A DNA stretch of 64,000 nucleotides, from NCBI GenBank assembly GCA_036426205.1, contig CM071567.1, forward strand, positions 292,636,405 through 292,700,404. Reading direction: 5' to 3'. Every line of letters starts with the position of its first letter. Positions within the stretch are counted from its first letter, which is position 1. The notes under the pieces are model-generated. The model did not search any database. It had not been told where the DNA came from and worked only from the letters and a program-made list of their open reading frames with translations. A program made the translations under genes and the position numbers. Positions 1-11,780 of this stretch are shown here, one piece after another. The stretch is from Ascaphus truei. Taxonomy: Eukaryota > Chordata > Amphibia > Anura > Ascaphidae.

Positions 1-944
1 CTCATTTACTATCTGACTTAAAAGGAGTATATGAAAGCCTGATAGATATATATATATATATATAGATATAGATATATATATATATAGATATATATATATA
101 TTTTTTTTTCTGTATGGTTTTTGTCACTTTTTTTTACCCACCATAACCTTAATTAGTGATATATATATATATATTAAAAAAAAAAAAAAAAAACTGTTAC
201 AGCTTATTGATGGGGATCTAGTGGCTTGCAGAGAAGTTTCCACACGTGAGAGTTTCACCTATTTTATGGGTCATATGTAGTATCAAGTCGAAAGTGGGGC
301 AACACAATTTGATATGTAGAAAATCAAAAAGATAGCAGAAATAAACCCAATTGGTTTCAATGGGATTTTTTGTTGTTGTTATATATGGAGCAACTGTTTC
401 CCCCCCAGAATTGCACCAATTCTGCCTTGATACTGTATGTATGCCCCATAGTAGTGCTAACATTGTCTATGAAACACAGACCTTTTAAAGCCTGGGGCTG
501 CTCCAGATCAGATTCTCAACAATACTACTTGTATGTCATTTCTAAGTGTCAACCTTCTTCATAATTTACCCCCACTCTAGTTATCTAGAAGGGGTGTGCA
601 AAGCCATGCACTCACAGATACAGTGCTGCAATATCAGGACTTTCCCTTTATAGGTTAATGACACCTCACTTGGATCCAAGCCTGCAGTTTCCCGTGGCTG
701 TGATTGTCTTGCACTAAGCAGGTGCAGTTGCAAATACATTTTCTTTACACATCCTTGTTTATTTTAGCCTGATGTAGGATCTAGTGTTAACCCCTTCACC
801 ACTAAAATACATACGTGTTTGAGATGATCAACATTGCATTTTAACATTTTTGCCGGCAGAGCAAAGCAATGGCTTGCTGGAAGTAAAGGGGTTAATATGA
901 CCTTAATGACACAATTCACTGTGTAAAATGAGAGCAAATAACAG
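1..944. other. AT-rich non-coding DNA with (AT)n microsatellites
   Basis: Dinucleotide AT runs lie at about 47-100 and 160-176, followed by a poly-A run at about 176-193. The rest is ordinary AT-rich sequence with no open frame showing protein-like composition and no recognisable splice-bounded exon. I see nothing else here. Confidence 0.7.
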
Positions 945-1525
945 GATGTGCAACAGCAAGATGGGAGAGACACCGGGAAGAGGTCACAGCGACCTCCAGT
1001 GAGGATAGCACTTGATTGAGCACATCCTGGGCTAGGTAAAAACGTAGAATTGTATTATTGATTGATAAAATAAGGATAAACAGTGAGAACATAATGAAAT
1101 CACATATAATCGTGCTCAGGATGAAAGTCAGGAAGGGAGAGCAGGTTGCGAGGCAAAAGGCCTGTGTGGCAATGGTTAGAGCGGGGAGGTTGAAATCCTT
1201 CTCAGAGTAATTGAGAGCAGGATCTCCTAATTAGTATGATTAAGGTGCTGAACGGTATGCGTGTAATTAGCTGCAGCGTTCCAGATACGAGCGCTAGTGG
1301 CTGCTGTTTGGTAGTATCAAAAGTGGTATATAATTGCTATAAATTATCAGAGCTGCGGTGATCATATGCACGATTGTACGATTGTATGCACGATTATATT
1401 CTCACTGTTTCTTTATTTTATCAATTAATAATAAACGCGTAGTTTTAACTAGCCTAGGGTGTTCTCAATCAAGTGCGATCCTCCATTGGAGGTCGCTGTG
1501 ACCTCTCCCATCTTGTTGTTGCAGT
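945..1525. repeat. Fold-back element, long inverted arms
   Basis: The stretch around 945-1095 recurs as its reverse complement around 1385-1525, for example GAGGTCACAGCGACCTCC on the left against GGAGGTCGCTGTGACCTC on the right, and the TTGATTGAGCAC / TCAATCAAGTGC portions. About 290 bp of unrelated sequence separates the arms. No coding capacity. This is the architecture of a non-autonomous fold-back or long-TIR DNA transposon; I cannot assign a family. Confidence 0.7.
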
Positions 1526-1851
1526 TCTTGTGTTGCACGGGCAGCACCCCTTGTTTGCCACTCACTTGTGACAAATGGGCAAAAAAATTACACTTGCAAC
1601 AATCGCATCCAATTCACAAAGTCCTGTTGAGCAGAGTGACTCTCTACTTTCTCAAATAACGGGATGTACAGAGTGCTCACAATAATTCGCCTACAGTACT
1701 ATAGCTCATTAGCATTGGGTAACCGTCACGTTCTTTCTTAAAATAAGAATGAGTAGAGGGGGGGGAAAAAAACACTAATATTTGTCATTACTAAACCGGA
1801 CGTTACTTCCATCCAGACACTGGAATAAGGCAGTTTAAGTATGACTTAAAT

Positions 1852-1958
1852 CAGGGGCGCTCAAGCCCCACCAACAGGTCATGTTTTCAAGATATCCCAG
1901 CTTCAGCACAGGTGGCTCAGTAAAAGACTGGAGGGGGGACTGGAGTTGAATACCCCTG
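1852..1958. mobile_element. hAT-like miniature element, 107 bp
   Basis: The element begins CAGGGGCGCTCAAG and ends with the complementary-type terminus ATTCAAC...CCCCTG. It is flanked on both sides by the exact 8-bp direct repeat ACTTAAAT (1844-1851 and 1959-1966). Terminal CAGGGG/CCCCTG with an 8-bp target-site duplication is the hallmark of the hAT superfamily. It has no coding capacity. Confidence 0.8.
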
Positions 1959-1966
1959 ACTTAAAT

Positions 1967-2250
1967 AATGTAACCGTATTTTTTTATTTTAACATTGACA
2001 GATCTCCGTAAGTAGGGTATTTTTATACTTCCTGCTTATCTGCATACAATTTGCATATCACTTTCTCTAACGTCTGTTCTTAAGGCTTGTTCTATAGTAG
2101 GTGTGTATGTGTGAGCGACAGGCTTGGAAGGTACTGTGTTTTTATGTGTATGTGTATAGATTGTGTGAGTTAATAATTTATTAAATAATATTTAAAAAAT
2201 ACAAAGGTGTGTGGTGTATATATATTATACCATACGATAGGTATATATTA
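1967..2250. other. Non-coding, no distinct feature
   Basis: AT-rich sequence between a hAT-like element and a fold-back. No coding frame, RNA gene or clear repeat family is visible. A short duplicated stretch (TATATTATACCATACGATAG) begins near its right edge. Confidence 0.6.
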
Positions 2251-2508
2251 TACCATACGATAGCGGTTGCAACACGCATCAAGGGAACAGCACGCAGGTA
2301 AGTAAATCATACATTTTCTATATTTGATAGAAGACAAAAAACCGACGTTTCGGTCCCCAGTGGGACCTTTCTCAAGGTGGTGCCTTGAGAAAGGTCCCAC
2401 TGGGGGACCAAAACGCCTGTTTTTGCTTCTATCAAATATAGAAAATTATGATTTACCTTACCTGCGTGCTGTCCCTTGATGTCGTGTTGCAACCGCTATC
2501 GTATGGTC
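2251..2508. repeat. Near-perfect fold-back palindrome with a CGACGTTTCGGTCC core
   Basis: About 127 bp on the left (ACCATACGATAGCGGTTGC...) is repeated in reverse complement on the right, ending ...CAACCGCTATCGTATGGT. The centre of symmetry is near 2378, with almost no spacer. The arms carry CCCACTGGGGACC beside a GAAACG-type motif; similar motifs occur in other fold-backs of this window (about 6080 and 42105). Single-base indels separate the arms. Probably a fold-back transposon; the sequence could form a long hairpin. Confidence 0.8.
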
Positions 2509-2719
2509 TGTTATTGCTTTATGGGATACCAAAACTTATTTACTTGCAAATGGTGTGCCGGCTGTGCATTGGATTATATATATATATATGCACGCGCGCG
2601 AAAACATTCTTTTCCCTGCCGGCTCCACGCTCACTGCCGTGTGCGCGCGGCCCTATTATAGAAAGGCTGACTAACCACAGCCAATTATAAGTGCCGGGCG
2701 CGCCCACTATAGAACAGTC

Positions 2720-2878
2720 CTGAGGCTGCGCTTATAGTGCTGGCGACGCAAAAATCAAATTGAGATGACTTCCAGCGGTCGCTCTGTCGCGTCGCTCTTA
2801 CTATAAGCTCACGCGACAGCAGCAATGCATTTGTTTTGATGCAACGTCGCTGTCGCCAGCACTACAAGCGCAGCCTTA
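2720..2878. mobile_element. GC-rich miniature inverted-repeat element, family A, copy 1
   Basis: Inverted termini read GGCTGCGCTTATAGTGCTGG on the left and CCAGCACTACAAGCGCAGCC on the right. The interior contains GACTTCCAGCGGTCGC and a GCAATGCAT segment, both of which recur in copies at about 3445-3645 and, inverted, 4028-4204. Non-coding. Confidence 0.65.
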
Positions 2879-3246
2879 GGCCCAGGACATAGTGCACTCA
2901 GCGTCGCTGAACAGATGCACAAAGCCCCTGCATCTGTTATCAGCGCGGCTATAGTTTCTCCCTCCGCATGCTTGCTGATGCGTGCGGAGGCTGAGAAACT
3001 TCCCCGAGACAGGCAAGTTTGAAATTTGCCCATCCAATGGGTCTGCAGCCGGTCCGGCATTGTAACTACCAGACAAGACAGAGGCAGCAAAGAGATGTGT
3101 GTATGCGTGTGTGTATGCGTGTGTGCATGTGTGCATGTGTGTATGTGTGCGCGTGCGTGAATATATTTATCAAAGTTGTACAATGTTAATAAATTTATTC
3201 TCAACATGTCTTTTTTTTAATTTTTAAAATATTATATAATATATAC

Positions 3247-3294
<48 letters not shown>

Positions 3295-3440
3295 ACAGCT
3301 ACCAAGTGACACACACACACAGTAATACCCGCCTCCCAAGCGCGCTTGCTGTCTCCTCTGCCAGGACAGCAAAGTAGAGCGAGCGGCAGCAAGCAAGAGC
3401 GAGCAGCAGCACCTAAGTGCTTACTATGTCCCAGGCCTTA
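2876..3440. mobile_element. Miniature inverted-repeat element, family B, containing CA/TG microsatellites
   Basis: The left end AGGCCCAGGACATAGTGC is mirrored by the right end CTTACTATGTCCCAGGCCT, giving terminal inverted repeats. The interior holds a (TG)n-like tract at about 3095-3150 and a pure (AC)n tract at about 3243-3292. Frames rich in His/Thr/Cys/Val across it are microsatellite translations. It sits directly between two family A copies, so the cluster appears nested. Confidence 0.6.
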
Positions 3441-3650
3441 GCCTAACGCTGCGCTTATAGTGCCGTCACTGGCGACAGCGACGCGATGATATCAGGCTGC
3501 GGTCGCTGAAAAAATCTAATTGGCTTGACTTCCAGCGATCGCGACCAAGCCGTCGCCTCGCTTCTGCTATAAGCGCACGAGATTGCGGCAATGCATCTGT
3601 TTTGCTGCAACGTCGCATGGCCGGCACTATAAGCGCGGCCTAAGGCTGTG
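3441..3650. mobile_element. GC-rich miniature element, family A, copy 2
   Basis: Same organisation as the copy at 2720-2878: GCTGCGCTTATAGTGCC at the left, GCACTATAAGCGCGGCC at the right, with internal GACTTCCAGCGATCGCG and GCAATGCATCTGTTTTG. Non-coding. Confidence 0.65.
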
Positions 3651-4205
3651 TCCACGCTAGCGCTCGGCGTGCGGCGCTTGCCGAGTTTATTTCCTGCAAT
3701 GTGAAATGTCACGTCCCCGCTCACATGGCGCGTGCGCAGGCACGTAAGCTCACCCAAACTTGGTGCGATGATTCAATTTTGAGTTTGGAGCGCAGAGCGC
3801 AGTGGGGATAGAGAGGCAGTATAGGCTGAGCGGAGAGGGGTGCAGGGGGGCGGGGAGAAAATGGTGGGAGGGAGAGAATGGAGGGTCACACACCCCCGAT
3901 CCAGCCAATGACACGCCCCTCCCTTAATAGCCACACACACCCTGCTCCTGCTCTAAAATTCGGCAGGACAGCCTTGGAGAGTTGGTGATGTCACTGCTCT
4001 CAAGCATGTGCGAGCTCAGCGGCAGCGTGGCCGCGCTTATAATGCAGACGTCCCGGCAAAACTAATGTATTGCCGCCGTTGCGTGCACTTATAGTAGAAG
4101 CGACGCAACGGAGCGACGGCTTGGTCGCGAATGCTGGCAGTCAAGTAAATTTGATTGTTTCAGCGACTGCAGCGTGACGTCGCCGTCACTATAAGCGCAG
4201 CTTAA
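3651..4205. mobile_element. CpG-rich miniature-element debris plus family A copy 3 (inverted)
   Basis: 3651-4025 begins GGCTGTGTCCACGCTAGCGC, the terminus of the element seen whole at 60770-61040, and contains GTGACG and GAGAGTTGGTGATGTC segments of that family. 4028-4204 is a family A copy in the opposite orientation (CGCGCTTATAATGC ... CACTATAAGCGCAGC). No gene is supported; the reading frames are products of high GC. Confidence 0.5.
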
Positions 4206-4806
4206 GGGTGAGGTCCCAGTCAGCACTGTGGCACGCGCGCCCGGCGGGGGGGGGAGGGGCGGCACGTGCACAGCGCTGCACCGCGGTCTGCTGGGGAGAG
4301 GGAGCGTTTGTAATGGGAGGGGGCGTGGCGGTGGGTTTACAGCGGCGTGGCCATGGTCTCACACGGCTGGTTCGCCCTCATTGGCTGAACCGCCGGCGGG
4401 GGCGTGGCCACACCTCCGTCGCAAACTCTGATCTTAAATTCCCATGCCAGCCTGAAAACATGTCGCACACCGCTGGGGAAAGGTGCGCGACAAGGTAGGA
4501 ACTGGGACCGGATTTACTGGGGGGTGGAGTTTGAACGCACAGCGCACGCCGAGTCACTGGGACCACAGCCTTAGGCTAGGTCCCCGCTGCAAAATTCTGA
4601 ACAGAACTAGCAATGGAGCGCTAGGCCACGCCCCCGGTGGTTCAGCCAATGAGGGCGAACCTGCTGGGTGACGTCATGGTCGCGTCCCCTGTCATGCCCC
4701 CTCCCCCTGTCCCCCTGCAGCTCACCGCAGACCGGGGAACTCGGCTGCACGCACCGCCAGCCTGGCAGGTGCGCGTGCGGAGCAGACAGCGGAGCCGTAG
4801 CCTTAG
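4205..4806. mobile_element. Two adjacent GC-rich miniature elements, family D
   Basis: 4205-4572 runs from TAAGGGTGAGGTCCCAGT to CTGGGACCACAGCCTTA. 4573-4806 runs from GGCTAGGTCCCCGCTG to GCGGAGCCGTAGCCTTA. Both contain an ATTGGCTGAACCGCC or GGTTCAGCCAATGAG block next to a GGGGGCGTGGCC-like box, in opposite orientations. The same block recurs at about 5130 and 62555. Non-coding, with promoter-like motifs. Confidence 0.6.
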
Positions 4807-5722
4807 GCTGTGTTCCCGCTAGGACTGACCTCGCTTATGCTTGAGAATTAGTCACCAACTCTCAAAGCATGAGCGCAGGGTGTCCTGCCTAATTTTACAA
4901 GGGGGAGCGGGGGGCATGGATCGGGGCTGTGTGTGTGTGGTTGTGTTCTGTGTGCACTTAGGGGGCGGCCCCAGTAACTTGTGCGTTCAAACTCCGCCCC
5001 CAGTAAATCCGGTCCCAGTTCCGACCTTGCCGAGCATCCTTTCCCCAGCGGTGTGCGACATGTTTTCAGGCAGGCAGAGGAATTTAAGATCAGAGTTTGC
5101 GACGGAGGCGTGGCCATGTCCCAGCCGGCGGTTCAGCCAATGAGGGCGAACCAGCCTCGTGAGGTCATGGCCACGGCCCTGCAAACCCACCGCTGCGCCC
5201 CCTCCCGTCGCAAATGCTCCCTCTCCCTTCCATCGCGATGCATGGCTGTGCACGTGCCACAGTGCTGACTGGGACCTCACCCTTACCTCTGCTGAAAGCG
5301 CTTCAATCTCAAATTTTTTTTTGTCTCCCCAAGCACCGAGCTTGGGAGAGCGTACGTACCCGTGCACGAGCGCATGTGCCGCGTGAGCCGGGGATGTCCA
5401 AATTCACATTGGAAGAAGGAACCTCGGCAAGCTCAGTGCCAGTGGGGACGCAATCGAGCGTGCTGTCGCTCGGTACTTGCCGCTTTTACTTCTTGTATCG
5501 TTATGTTGATGTCCCCGCTCATGCGGTACGCACGCGCACGCTCTCCCAAGCTTGACTCTTGAGACAAAAAAAGTGACTTTGAAGCGCACTCAACATGCCC
5601 CCCACCCCCCCTGCTCCCGCAATACACAGGACACCCAGCGCTCATGCTTAGAGAGTTGGTGACGTCCCCGCTCTCGAGCATGAGCGCGGTCAGCTCTAGC
5701 GGGGCCTTTGCCTTATAATGCT
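4807..5722. mobile_element. Composite of GC-rich miniature elements (families C and D)
   Basis: Starts TTAGGCTGTGTTCCCGCTAG and ends with CTCTAGCGGGGCC...TGCC, which are inverted termini. Inside lie the family D block (TTCAGCCAATGAGGGCGAAC, about 5131-5150) and C-family blocks (ACTCTCAAAGCATGAGCGC; TTGGGAGAGCGTACG). A copy of D inserted into C is the simplest reading. Frames here overlap on both strands with no conserved domain. Confidence 0.5.
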
Positions 5723-7600
5723 TGGCTTGTAACAGTGATTTATTATTATGGTGGTTAGCTAATTTTTTTTATAGGGTAATATTTTAATTTAATACTATAT
5801 TACATTAATTTGTTATATAAATTAGGATTTTAATATTTGTTTAAAACTGTTTGTAATAAAAATTGTATGTTAATGAGTTAATTTTATTCCCCTGTGAGCA
5901 TATGCATTTTCTATGCCAGTCATTGTAAAAACCACTTGAGATCCAATTGGAGGTCAGTGGGACAACACCCCTAGCTCACTCTCTGATTGGACAGTTTTCA
6001 ATTAATGTGCACATATATCAGCTAATGGCAGATTAGAATCATCCACAACCCCTGAGGAAGCCAAACTGGAAAGTAGGCGAAACGCATAGGGTTTTTGGCC
6101 CTCTGAAGACTCCATAGCTGGTGAGGAAGAGTCTATTCCCTCGTGAGCCACCGTACCCTGCTGCGCGTGCAGACGCGAAAGTGCTGACGGTCGCCATTGA
6201 ACAACGTGGATCGCAATATCCTGGCGGCAAACTGGGACTTACACCGTGACTTTCGGTTCCAGAGGCAGTCCCAGAGTGGCGAGAGTGTGCCCTTAAAGCA
6301 CTCATTGTGATTTACTTTTCGGGAGAATGTGAGTGTGTCCATCCCCCTTGAATCTAATCATTTGTGCATTAAAACTGTATTATGCTATGTACTCCTCTTT
6401 GTTTTTTAAGAGAGTCACGCGTGATCAGACCACCTTTATGCAGACATATGTGAGTGATTTGTTCACTTAACCACTTTCACACCACTTTCACTGGGTCAAT
6501 CTTAGTATAAGTTAATTGTGTGGTAGCACTCTATTGCGCTATATATTTTTCCACTTACACTTTTACACGATATTCTAGATATTGTTTATTTAAAGCTGCA
6601 GAGAGAAGCTTATTTTGTTTTAGTTTTGCGCTTCTCTATATCACTTATTAATCTTTTTGAAGTGCCTTTTTTTAACATCGGTAAAAAAACGAGTGGTAAT
6701 TCATCTTCCTTAGATCTGCCTGCAGAGTAGTGGATGGTTTTTTTTAATAATGTTTTCGCATTACTGCATGAACTTTCTGATGAACTTATATTGCATAGTC
6801 TTGCATGAGCATACCAACAAGTTAAAATACATTAAAAATCATAATCCTATTTATTTTAGCACATTTTATCATTTTTTGTTATTTTACTTTTTAGATGTAA
6901 ACTACACTAAATGTATTTTTATATAATCTTTTATTGTACAGGGCAGCCTATGTTGGAACCTTATAAATAACAACTGACCAAATAGGACATTAAGGGGTAG
7001 ATTTACTAAGGTCTGTTGCACGTTAACGCATCTGAAATGTGTGTGTACCTGGTATATATATCTAGTGTGTAAGTGTTTGTGTGTTTTGTGTGTATTATAG
7101 TTTAAAACAAGCTTTTGCACACATTGTCAGCAAAGAAAATAACTTGATAATTGTGACATATCCCCACATCCTCTGACAATATCAGTCACACATCCATTTG
7201 AATAATTTAAATAAACAAACCGTTCCACCAGAACACAAGATTGTCATTTCTTTATTGTTTGCATAGACTACGTTTAGCTGTTTGTCCTGATGAAACCATT
7301 GTTAAATCCTCAGTCATGTTTTGCTTACAAAGTGCTGTAAAATACCAGCTAGTACATTTTGCATATAGAAATTTACATTTTCTTTTAAGTGCTGCTTTTT
7401 AGACGTTGCTGCAAATTCCTTTTTTTTAATTTAAATGCCATGTAAATAATAATTATTACAGTGCTATTGAGAGTAAGGTTGTCGGGACCCAATTTGCACG
7501 TCTGAAATGTATCTTTCATAATAAAATAAATAATATGCCAAGAGATACGCACGATACTGTACTCCTAATTAACACAACTACTACTTCTACCGTAAACTAT
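5723..7600. other. AT-rich non-coding DNA with one dispersed repeat motif
   Basis: No gene or RNA feature visible. At about 6045-6110, CCTGAGGAAGCC followed by GGCGAAACGCATAGGG is a repeat signature (GAGGAAG ... CGAAACGC) whose relatives appear near 62345-62385 and, inverted, near 9420. The rest is low-complexity AT-rich sequence. Confidence 0.5.
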
Positions 7601-8690
7601 TTAGTGCAAAGATGGAGACTTTGCTCTCTATGCAAACCTCAAGGTCATTAATAAACAAGTTAAAAAGCAGGGGTCCCAGTACCGATCCTTGATATCCGAT
7701 ACTCTACTCACAACTTTAGCCCAACCTGAAAAGTTTCCATTTATGACAACTCTGCTGTCTGTCCTTCAACCAGTTTTCAATCCAAGTGCAAATATTGTTA
7801 CCGAGTCCAATTTCCTTTTATTTGGTACACTAACCTCGTGTGGCGCCGTATCAAAAGCTTTTGCCAAATCAAAGTAGACCGTATGAAATGGATTACCCTG
7901 GTCTAAATAACTACAGCTTGTCCACGCTTATCCGACGTCATACATCCCGCAAACTGCCGTCGAATAACGGACCGTCGGATTGAGGGTCCATGTTAATCGG
8001 CGGTGGTGACCGTCGAATAAGCAGATCAGACGTCGGATAATGCGTCCAGCGGATTGCATTATGCGGCGTCGGATAAGGCATTCGACAGAAAGCGGGCCAT
8101 CGGATACTGAGGACCACCTGTACTTACCTCCTCAAAGAAACTAAACAAAGTTTAGTTTGGCACGACCGATCCTTCATAAATCCATGTTGACTAATACTAA
8201 TCATTTTGTTATCCATTATGTATTCCTGATTTTTAACCTTCAAGTAGCTTCCCCACTATTGATGTCAGTCTTACAGTTATGTAATTCCACGGTTGTGAAC
8301 TAGCTCCCTTTTTAAATATAGACACCACGTCTGCTTTACACCAATCTGGTGGTACTGAGTTTTGCTGCCTTCTCCATTAGCAAGTCATTTAGCTTCTTCC
8401 GATATTTGGTGGTTTATAGCATATTTCTACAAACATTTTCTTTATATTTTTACCTCCACTACTAATTTCTATCCACAAGGTCTCTACATTTTCATCAATC
8501 CTATAATCGGTTTTAGATCCAGTTTAACATATAAACATGCTCCACCACCTTTTCTATTTGCTCGATCCTTCCGAAAAAGGGAAAAGCCCTCTAAATTAAC
8601 TGCCCAGTCATGAGTTTCATCCCACCATGTTTCAGTAATGCCTATGATATCATATTGCTCTGTTGTACGGTAGACAACCAAAGCGATGAC
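7601..8690 (-). mobile_element. CR1-like LINE fragment, broken (endonuclease and RT pieces)
   Basis: On the minus strand, 8681-8484 translates to an apurinic-endonuclease segment (YDIIGITETWWDETHDW, then RKDRANRKGGG). 7905-7620 shows a reverse-transcriptase core (FDLAKAFDT, RVVINGNFSGWAKV, then WDP and a NDLE-like end) spread over several frames. Order and orientation match a CR1-type non-LTR retrotransposon; most of the sequence between EN and RT is missing. A pogo-like element (7914-8120) has jumped into it. No frame is intact, so this is a fossil. Confidence 0.75.
7914..8120. mobile_element. pogo/Tigger-like miniature element with TA duplication
   Basis: The element begins CAGCTTGTCCACGCTTATCC and ends GATACTGAGGACCACCTG, i.e. 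CAG...CTG inverted termini, and is flanked by TA on both sides (7912-7913, 8121-8122). Many CGTCGGAT repeats lie inside. TA duplication with CAG termini is typical of Tc1/mariner pogo-type elements. About 207 bp, non-coding. Confidence 0.75.
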
Positions 8691-8693
8691 ATA

Positions 8694-8920
8694 TGCCGCT
8701 CAACCCCGTTCTAGCGCGATCCGCTACAACGCGGATCCGCATATAACGCGGTCTAAATGTGGCTCCCGCTCGAAAGTACGGCAGGGAGAGGAGAGAGCCA
8801 CAGAGAGGAGAGAAATGCAGATACCGGTAAGTCCTCGCGCGGCAAAATTTACGCGATCCCAGTTATAATGTGGTCTCATTCTGTGGACCCTGAGGACCGC
8901 ATTATGACGGGGTTCAGCTG
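8694..8920. mobile_element. pogo/Tigger-like miniature element, second family
   Basis: The right end reads CATTATGACGGGGTTCAGCTG followed by TA. The left end (CGCTCAACCCCGTTCTAGCG) is its degraded inverted counterpart, preceded by TA at 8692-8693. Internal GGACCCTGAGGACCGC and repeated AACGCGG motifs. Same TA-target class as the element at 7914-8120, but a different sequence family. Confidence 0.7.
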
Positions 8921-10541
8921 TACAGCTGATTAAAAATTAAAGGGTTAAATTTGGGGTACAAGTAGGAAATAAGATAGAGATTGCAAAGAAATGGTGCTCA
9001 TATGTGTGTGCTCTGAACACGTGTCACACGATTGATGTTGAAGCAATAATAAACACACTGGAACTGTCCGTAATAGCTTAATGTCCATGAATATAAACGG
9101 GGGGGGGGACAAATGACCTAGCGGTGTCCACTTGACTACCATAACCAATGGGCCTTTTGTATAGTAACCCCCACTGTGTATAAGCATCCCTAATAGTAAG
9201 GCCAAAGGTAAACGTATAAGGGCTATAGCCCATTACCTGCCCATAGAGGTGTCCACAATTAATCCAGTGTTCCAATGTTCCAGGGCGTGCAATCCTACGG
9301 GGTAGAATCAGCAACAGGCAATGTAGAGCGTAGGAGCACAGCAAAACGATTCCAAGGAAAAATAGAAAGGCTTTAATTCATTAGCTCACAATGTGAGTGA
9401 AAGAAACAAACGCACCAACGTGTTTCATTCTGTGGGACTTTCTCCAGGTGTCTACTAAATTTAGCTTTGGTTAACCGCCTATTCCCTTTTTTCATGGAGG
9501 TTTTTTATTACTGTATATTCCATGCATTTTAAACATTGGTATAAATAAAACTTTATTATTTTTCTTCCGTATCCTAAATGATCTATATAGGACGTTGTGT
9601 ATTGGTGAAGTCATTTACCCATAATCACTAATAGTGATCAAGGTTATTTATACCTTTTATGACTTATATGGTCATCACTTTGATATCTACAGCGAGTACT
9701 TATCGTAGGATTCTTTTGGACCCCCTTGGGTCTTATTGTATTATTCCCTTGTACCGTAGCTATTAATTTAAGCTCCCCCCATTTTATCTGTCGGGCTTCT
9801 TGCATTAGCAAGCATGCATTTAAGGTTTTTAGCAGTCTACAATTGTTATATGTGCTCCTGCCTTCCTACGTCAATTGTATTTAGTCTTTAGAGGTTTTAG
9901 TATTACCTGTATTTAGTATGGGTGCCTCTCTGCCTGCCAAACTCCCACTTCCCCCAAATCTGTCTCCATGACCCATAGCTATTTCCCCATTATCTATCCT
10001 GTTTAGTCCATTACCTCTTGCTTTTGTACAGATAAACTAAGAATCCATTACGTTATTTAAAAGCAATTAACAATGTTGGCTGTATACATATGTCAGCATA
10101 TACTTTAGTAAAATTATCATATAATACATTTTTTATTTTTCCAACTTTTTATTTTATTTTCTAAACCAATTGTATCCAGACCTTCAAGCAACATTTCATT
10201 AAAAATCCTATGTGTTTTATTTTATTTTTTTAACAAATTAGTTAATACCCCATTAAAAAATCCACTCTCGATGCCTCTTTTATGTATTAAACTTCCTTGG
10301 GTTACTATAGCAACTATTTTAGGAAGCTGCACTACGAAGACAACAAGCATTTTTTGGGCGACGTATGCCATGTGACACCCCGGGTGCCAGAACCCATGAA
10401 GCACTACACCCCAGGGACATTAAAGGGTTAAAATAAAAATTGGACAAGAGGAAATACTCTTTTAATGTTTTGGAAAAAAAAACTATAAAAACCCAGAAAA
10501 CAAAGTATATTGTATTAAAATTGTCCTCTTCATATTTATAG
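8921..10541. other. Non-coding DNA upstream of the SEL1L3 exon
   Basis: AT-rich sequence. At 9410-9460 a CAACGTGTTTCATTCTGTGG...TTTCTCCAG stretch resembles the inverse of the CGAAACGCGT-type repeat signature seen elsewhere. A polypyrimidine-poor stretch and TTTATAG at 10535-10541 form the acceptor of the following exon. No other gene seen. Confidence 0.6.
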
Positions 10542-11097
10542 ATTCCAGTGTCATGTTCCAGCAAGGAGACCATGTCCATCACAGAACAACATATGCCGCA
10601 CTTGAACTATGGAGATTTGGTTGAGTTTCACAGCTTACCAAACAGTGTGGCCAACTCGGAAATTTCTGTGCAATATTTGTGCACCAGACCTTGCATGGTA
10701 CATGTTGACGTTGTGGCTTCATCGGAATTGAGGACTGGAATATCGGTTTTTAAAAAGCGCTGGAAGAATGACGGTGACCTTCATGAGATAAGGACCCGCA
10801 GAGTGAACGTCACATTTCCCAGCATTATCATTTATAAGAATGACTATTTCATGCAGCATTCCATTCATGTATATTATGTGATGCTCAGAGCCTGGGTTGT
10901 ACATGCAGACACAATAGATACAGATACAAAGCACAGTGAGACCATGCTTTATGCAGCAGCAAAGACATTTGCTGTGTTGGACTCAATTCCACCTCACCAA
11001 CGTCCTTACAAAGATCACCAAAAATGTTTATCGTGGGACTTTGCACATATGTGGAGAGCGAGAGAAAACAGAATACCAGTATGCCCATTTGAAACTG
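10542..11097 (+). CDS. SEL1L3: SEL1L3 N-terminal luminal exon (probably exon 2)
   Basis: A 556-bp exon between acceptor TTTATAG|AT and donor CTG|GTGAGT, open throughout. It encodes about 185 residues starting IPVSCSSKETM and containing SVQYLCTRPCMVHVDVV, FKKRWKND, VNVTFPSIIIYKNDYF and PPHQRPYKDHQKCLSWDF, ending ENRIPVCPFETG. This matches my knowledge of the N-terminal luminal half of vertebrate SEL1L3 (human motifs such as SVEYLCSQPC, YKKRWKN, IPPFERPFKDHQ, ANRIPQCP). The family is a signal-anchored protein with downstream Sel1-like (TPR-type) repeats and a C-terminal membrane segment; its biochemical function is poorly defined. The final G joins AT of the exon at 41376 to form Asp, so the phase agrees. 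The first exon with the signal peptide was not found upstream. An upstream GTG/ATG inside the exon is not a start. Confidence 0.93.
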
Positions 11098-11449
11098 GTG
11101 AGTACAACTATGAATTAACGCGTTTTCACACTGTATGTTAATATTAAATGAGGATATTTTGACATTAAGTTGATACTGAAACATTTTGCAGAAAGGTCTG
11201 TTAGCGTAAGTGTAGACTTCAATGCTATGTAAAAAAAGATTAAAAAAAAAAAAAAAAAAACCTGTCCACTTTGATTGCTGCTTTATGGACTGACATTCTG
11301 CCCCACAAACCCTATGCATGAAACAGAACTCTACAATTACATAGAATTCTTCAGAGAACTGTATCCGATATGGAAATGATAATGAACCCACCAGCACCAC
11401 AGACCAAGGATATATCGTAGCCAAGAAAAAAAATCCAACTGGCTTCTTT
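11098..11449. other. Intron sequence, no distinct feature
   Basis: Begins with the donor GTGAGT. Contains a poly-A run at about 11242-11260. The minus-strand frame across it is an antisense shadow of the SEL1L3 exon plus poly-T. Nothing else seen. Confidence 0.6.
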
Positions 11450-11780
11450 CACCAGGACATAACCCTAAACTTGACAAATCTATAGAAACCTTTAGAAATA
11501 GAAAGCCATACAGTCACTAAAGACACAACAGACATTAATAATCAAACCTACAGACAAGGCAGGTGTTTTAGTTATGATGAACATAACAGACTATTTGAAT
11601 GAAGAACAAAGACCACTATTTTATAGTAAATACCACAGGAAGACCCCACCCATACCTACACTAAAGAAAGGATCAGCAAAGGCCTCTACCTCCACACTGA
11701 GTACATATTCAGGACCTTCCATAAAACCCAAAAGTAGATTCTTTCTGCATGTTTTTCAAAATACACAGAGGGGTACCCAG
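11450..11780 (+). pseudogene. Penelope-like element, N-terminal RT part (fragment)
   Basis: Several frames together give the conserved opening of Penelope-like reverse transcriptases: an LTNL-like segment, PADKG-like (CAGACAAGGCAGGTGTTTTAG), MMNITDYLNEEQ, YSKYHRKTPPIPTLKK and LHTEYIQDLP. Frameshifts separate them, so nothing is translatable as one protein. It continues at 13390-13790 after roughly 1.6 kb of inserted repeats. Family knowledge: Penelope-like elements carry an RT plus, usually, a GIY-YIG endonuclease; no endonuclease is seen here. Confidence 0.65.

Noticed and set aside
10885..11424. 179-codon minus-strand frame opposite the SEL1L3 exon
   Set aside because: Antisense shadow of a conserved exon followed by poly-T; no family similarity.
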